Assembly (NCBI GenBank): GCA_036003885.1
Contig: DASYSA010000502.1
Location: forward strand, 1-17,096
DNA from: DASYSA01 sp036003885
Lineage (GTDB): Bacteria > Acidobacteriota > Blastocatellia > UBA7656
Direction: 5' to 3'
DNA: 17,096 nucleotides
Part shown: positions 15,648-17,096 of the stretch, piece by piece
Layout of the letters: each line of letters starts with the position of its first letter
How positions within the stretch are numbered: position 1 is the first letter of the stretch
Notes under the pieces: generated by a model
Database searches by the model: none
Told to the model about the DNA's origin: nothing
What the model saw: the letters and a program-made list of their open reading frames with translations, nothing else
Made by a program: the position numbers and the translations under genes

Positions 15648-17075
15648 TTACTTCTTGCCGGCTGCGGCTTCTGCCGTAGCCAGCATTCTTTCTACTTCAG
15701 ACTTGGAAATCAGCTTGCCGCCAACCACCACTGCATTGATTCTCCTGGTGTTGTTGATGTCCTCGAGTGGATTCGCTTCAAGCAACACGAGGTCAGCCAC
15801 CTTGCCCTTCTCAACCGTGCCAAGCTCTTTCTCCTTTCCTGAGAAACGTGCAGGGTTGAGAGTAGCAGCCTGCAATGCTTCCATCGGGGTGAGTCCTGCC
15901 CCGGCCAGCAAGACAAGCTCGTCGTGCAGACTGAATCCGGGGAAGCAGAAGGGATTGAGCGTATCCGTCCCTGCAATGAACTCGACGCCCGCTCGCCGCA
16001 TTCGGCCGATGATTTCAACCTGCTTCTTGAGGACCAGTCTTGACAACTCAGAATCCTCGGCGGTTCTGTCCTTGAAGCGGAAATCTTTCATCGGTTCCCA
16101 TATGCCTCTGACCGACAACGGCAGGTACTTGAGCCTTGGATCGCTGCGGAAGGTCGGATCGTCAAGGGAGGCCATGCTTCGCAGGACCGTCATTGTCGGG
16201 CATTGCCAGGTCTGATTTCGCTTGAGACGAGCGAACAGAACCGCCGCCTTCTCCGGGTTGAAGCTGTCCAGCACTATCCGGGTCTGCGCATGGACGCTGG
16301 CCCGGTCCGGCAGTCTCCCTGCCTGGACCCGGCTGTCAGCGTCCATCTTACGCAGTTCGTCTTCGCGGGAAGAGCATGCGGTTAGAATGCCGGTGAGATG
16401 CTCGATGCTCTTCTGCCCGGTATCTGATGCTTCTGCCGCCGTAACGGATTGGGGCACGTGCCCCGCGAATGGTATTCCCATCTTCTTCGATTCGTCGGCG
16501 ATGGCGAAGAAGGCTTCTCTCGTAAGGCGGCTGTAGACCTTTATGAAGTCGGCGCCGGCTCTCCTCGCGTCTCTAACTGCCTGCCTGGCGTCGGCGTCGT
16601 TGCTTACGGATACCGAACTGGGCCAAACCGGATTGGGCCCATCCACGATGGCGCTGGCGATCACCAGTCGTGGACCCAGCAGCGTTCCGGCATCGATCTC
16701 TTTGCGCCACTGGTGGTGCAAAGGCATGCCCCACATTATCCGCACTCCCGTCACCCCGTTTGCGATGAACAGCGGAAGGTAGTCCTTGAGATACCAATGA
16801 ACATGCATGTCCCACAGACCCGGGATCAAGAACTTGCCGGTCGCGTCCACGACTTGCGCGTCCTTAGGCGTGCGGACATCCCGCGTTTTGCCGAGCTCAG
16901 TGATGCGATCGCCGATTATTGAGACGGTCATGTCGGGGTTCGCAGGCGCGCCAGTAGCGTCGATGACGGTGACGTGGGTGAATACAAGCGCCTTAGGCGC
17001 AGGATTCAGCTTCGAATGAGCCAGGGGCGGGACTTGCACCACCAGAAGAAACAGCAAAGCTAGTGTCTTTCTCAT
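15648..17075 (-). CDS. Exported metal-dependent amidohydrolase
   Basis: 475 aa from the ATG at 17075, preceded by GAGGG and AAGGGAAG. A signal peptide (MRKTLALLFLLVVQVPPLAHS) comes first. The TIM-barrel metal ligands are all visible: H91 and H93 in DMHVHWYL, K179 in GADFIKVYS (the carboxylated Lys), H206 in FAGHVPQ, H226 in KSIEHLTG and D371 in AGTDTLNPF. The beta-sandwich parts are at the N-terminus (VIDATGAPANPD) and at the C-terminus (GKVADLVLLEANPLEDI). This matches exported imidazolonepropionase- or prolidase-like amidohydrolases that cut amide or peptide bonds of small substrates in the periplasm. It is transcribed leftward; its promoter lies at or beyond the window's right edge. Read-through from it could reach the toxin-antitoxin operon. 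The substrate is unknown. Confidence 0.95.
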   Translation of the reverse strand: MRKTLALLFLLVVQVPPLAHSKLNPAPKALVFTHVTVIDATGAPANPDMTVSIIGDRITELGKTRDVRTPKDAQVVDATGKFLIPGLWDMHVHWYLKDYLPLFIANGVTGVRIMWGMPLHHQWRKEIDAGTLLGPRLVIASAIVDGPNPVWPSSVSVSNDADARQAVRDARRAGADFIKVYSRLTREAFFAIADESKKMGIPFAGHVPQSVTAAEASDTGQKSIEHLTGILTACSSREDELRKMDADSRVQAGRLPDRASVHAQTRIVLDSFNPEKAAVLFARLKRNQTWQCPTMTVLRSMASLDDPTFRSDPRLKYLPLSVRGIWEPMKDFRFKDRTAEDSELSRLVLKKQVEIIGRMRRAGVEFIAGTDTLNPFCFPGFSLHDELVLLAGAGLTPMEALQAATLNPARFSGKEKELGTVEKGKVADLVLLEANPLEDINNTRRINAVVVGGKLISKSEVERMLATAEAAAGKK

Positions 17076-17096
17076 ACCCTCAAGCTTCCCTTACAC

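Noticed and set aside
15628..16215. 195-codon frame on the plus strand with an Ala/Ser/Leu-rich start
   Set aside because: It is antisense to the amidohydrolase metal-site region; its composition reflects the reverse complement of that gene.

Overview
The window looks like chromosomal DNA of a soil-type Acidobacteriota, possibly Blastocatellia or a relative. This is inferred from a very large Oar-like TonB-dependent receptor with an N-terminal carboxypeptidase-regulatory domain, an exported GMC dehydrogenase pair, moderately high G+C, and decayed 9-nt-period intergenic repeats of a kind I associate with that phylum. No rRNA, tRNA, insertion sequence, CRISPR array or prophage core gene is visible.

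Layout. (1) Positions 1-4282, plus strand: the 3' part of a large protein (DUF6519-like region followed by a right-handed parallel beta-helix), then a soluble protein with a coiled N-terminus, a carboxypeptidase-regulatory-like domain, two PASTA domains and a helical tail. They are 58 nt apart and probably one operon. (2) 4293-5477, minus strand: a site-2 protease family membrane metalloprotease with two CBS domains, converging on the PASTA gene with only 10 nt between stop codons. (3) 5478-6628: about 1.15 kb with no convincing gene; it holds two hairpins and one doubtful Tat-signal-like reading frame. (4) 6629-12870, plus strand: the 1294-aa receptor, a strong hairpin without a T-tract, then a Tat-exported gluconate-2-dehydrogenase subunit 3-like protein and its GMC flavoprotein. 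(5) 13019-13516, plus strand: an exported RidA-family protein, bracketed by remnants of 9-nt-period repeats. (6) 13688-17075, minus strand: an exported alpha/beta hydrolase, a VapC-type PIN toxin with its coiled-coil antitoxin (promoter apparently leaderless), and an exported metal-dependent amidohydrolase whose upstream region reaches the window edge.

How the genes may work together. The receptor, dehydrogenase pair and exported RidA could form an outer-membrane uptake and periplasmic oxidation module: the receptor imports a ligand, the Tat-exported flavoprotein oxidises it, and RidA hydrolyses reactive imines if the substrate carries an amine. This is inference from order and predicted location. 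The beta-helix/PASTA pair resembles accessory proteins of a larger surface or phage-tail-like locus that would lie left of the window. The least familiar parts are that pair, the inverted 9-nt-period element at 13556-13672, and the leaderless toxin-antitoxin promoter.
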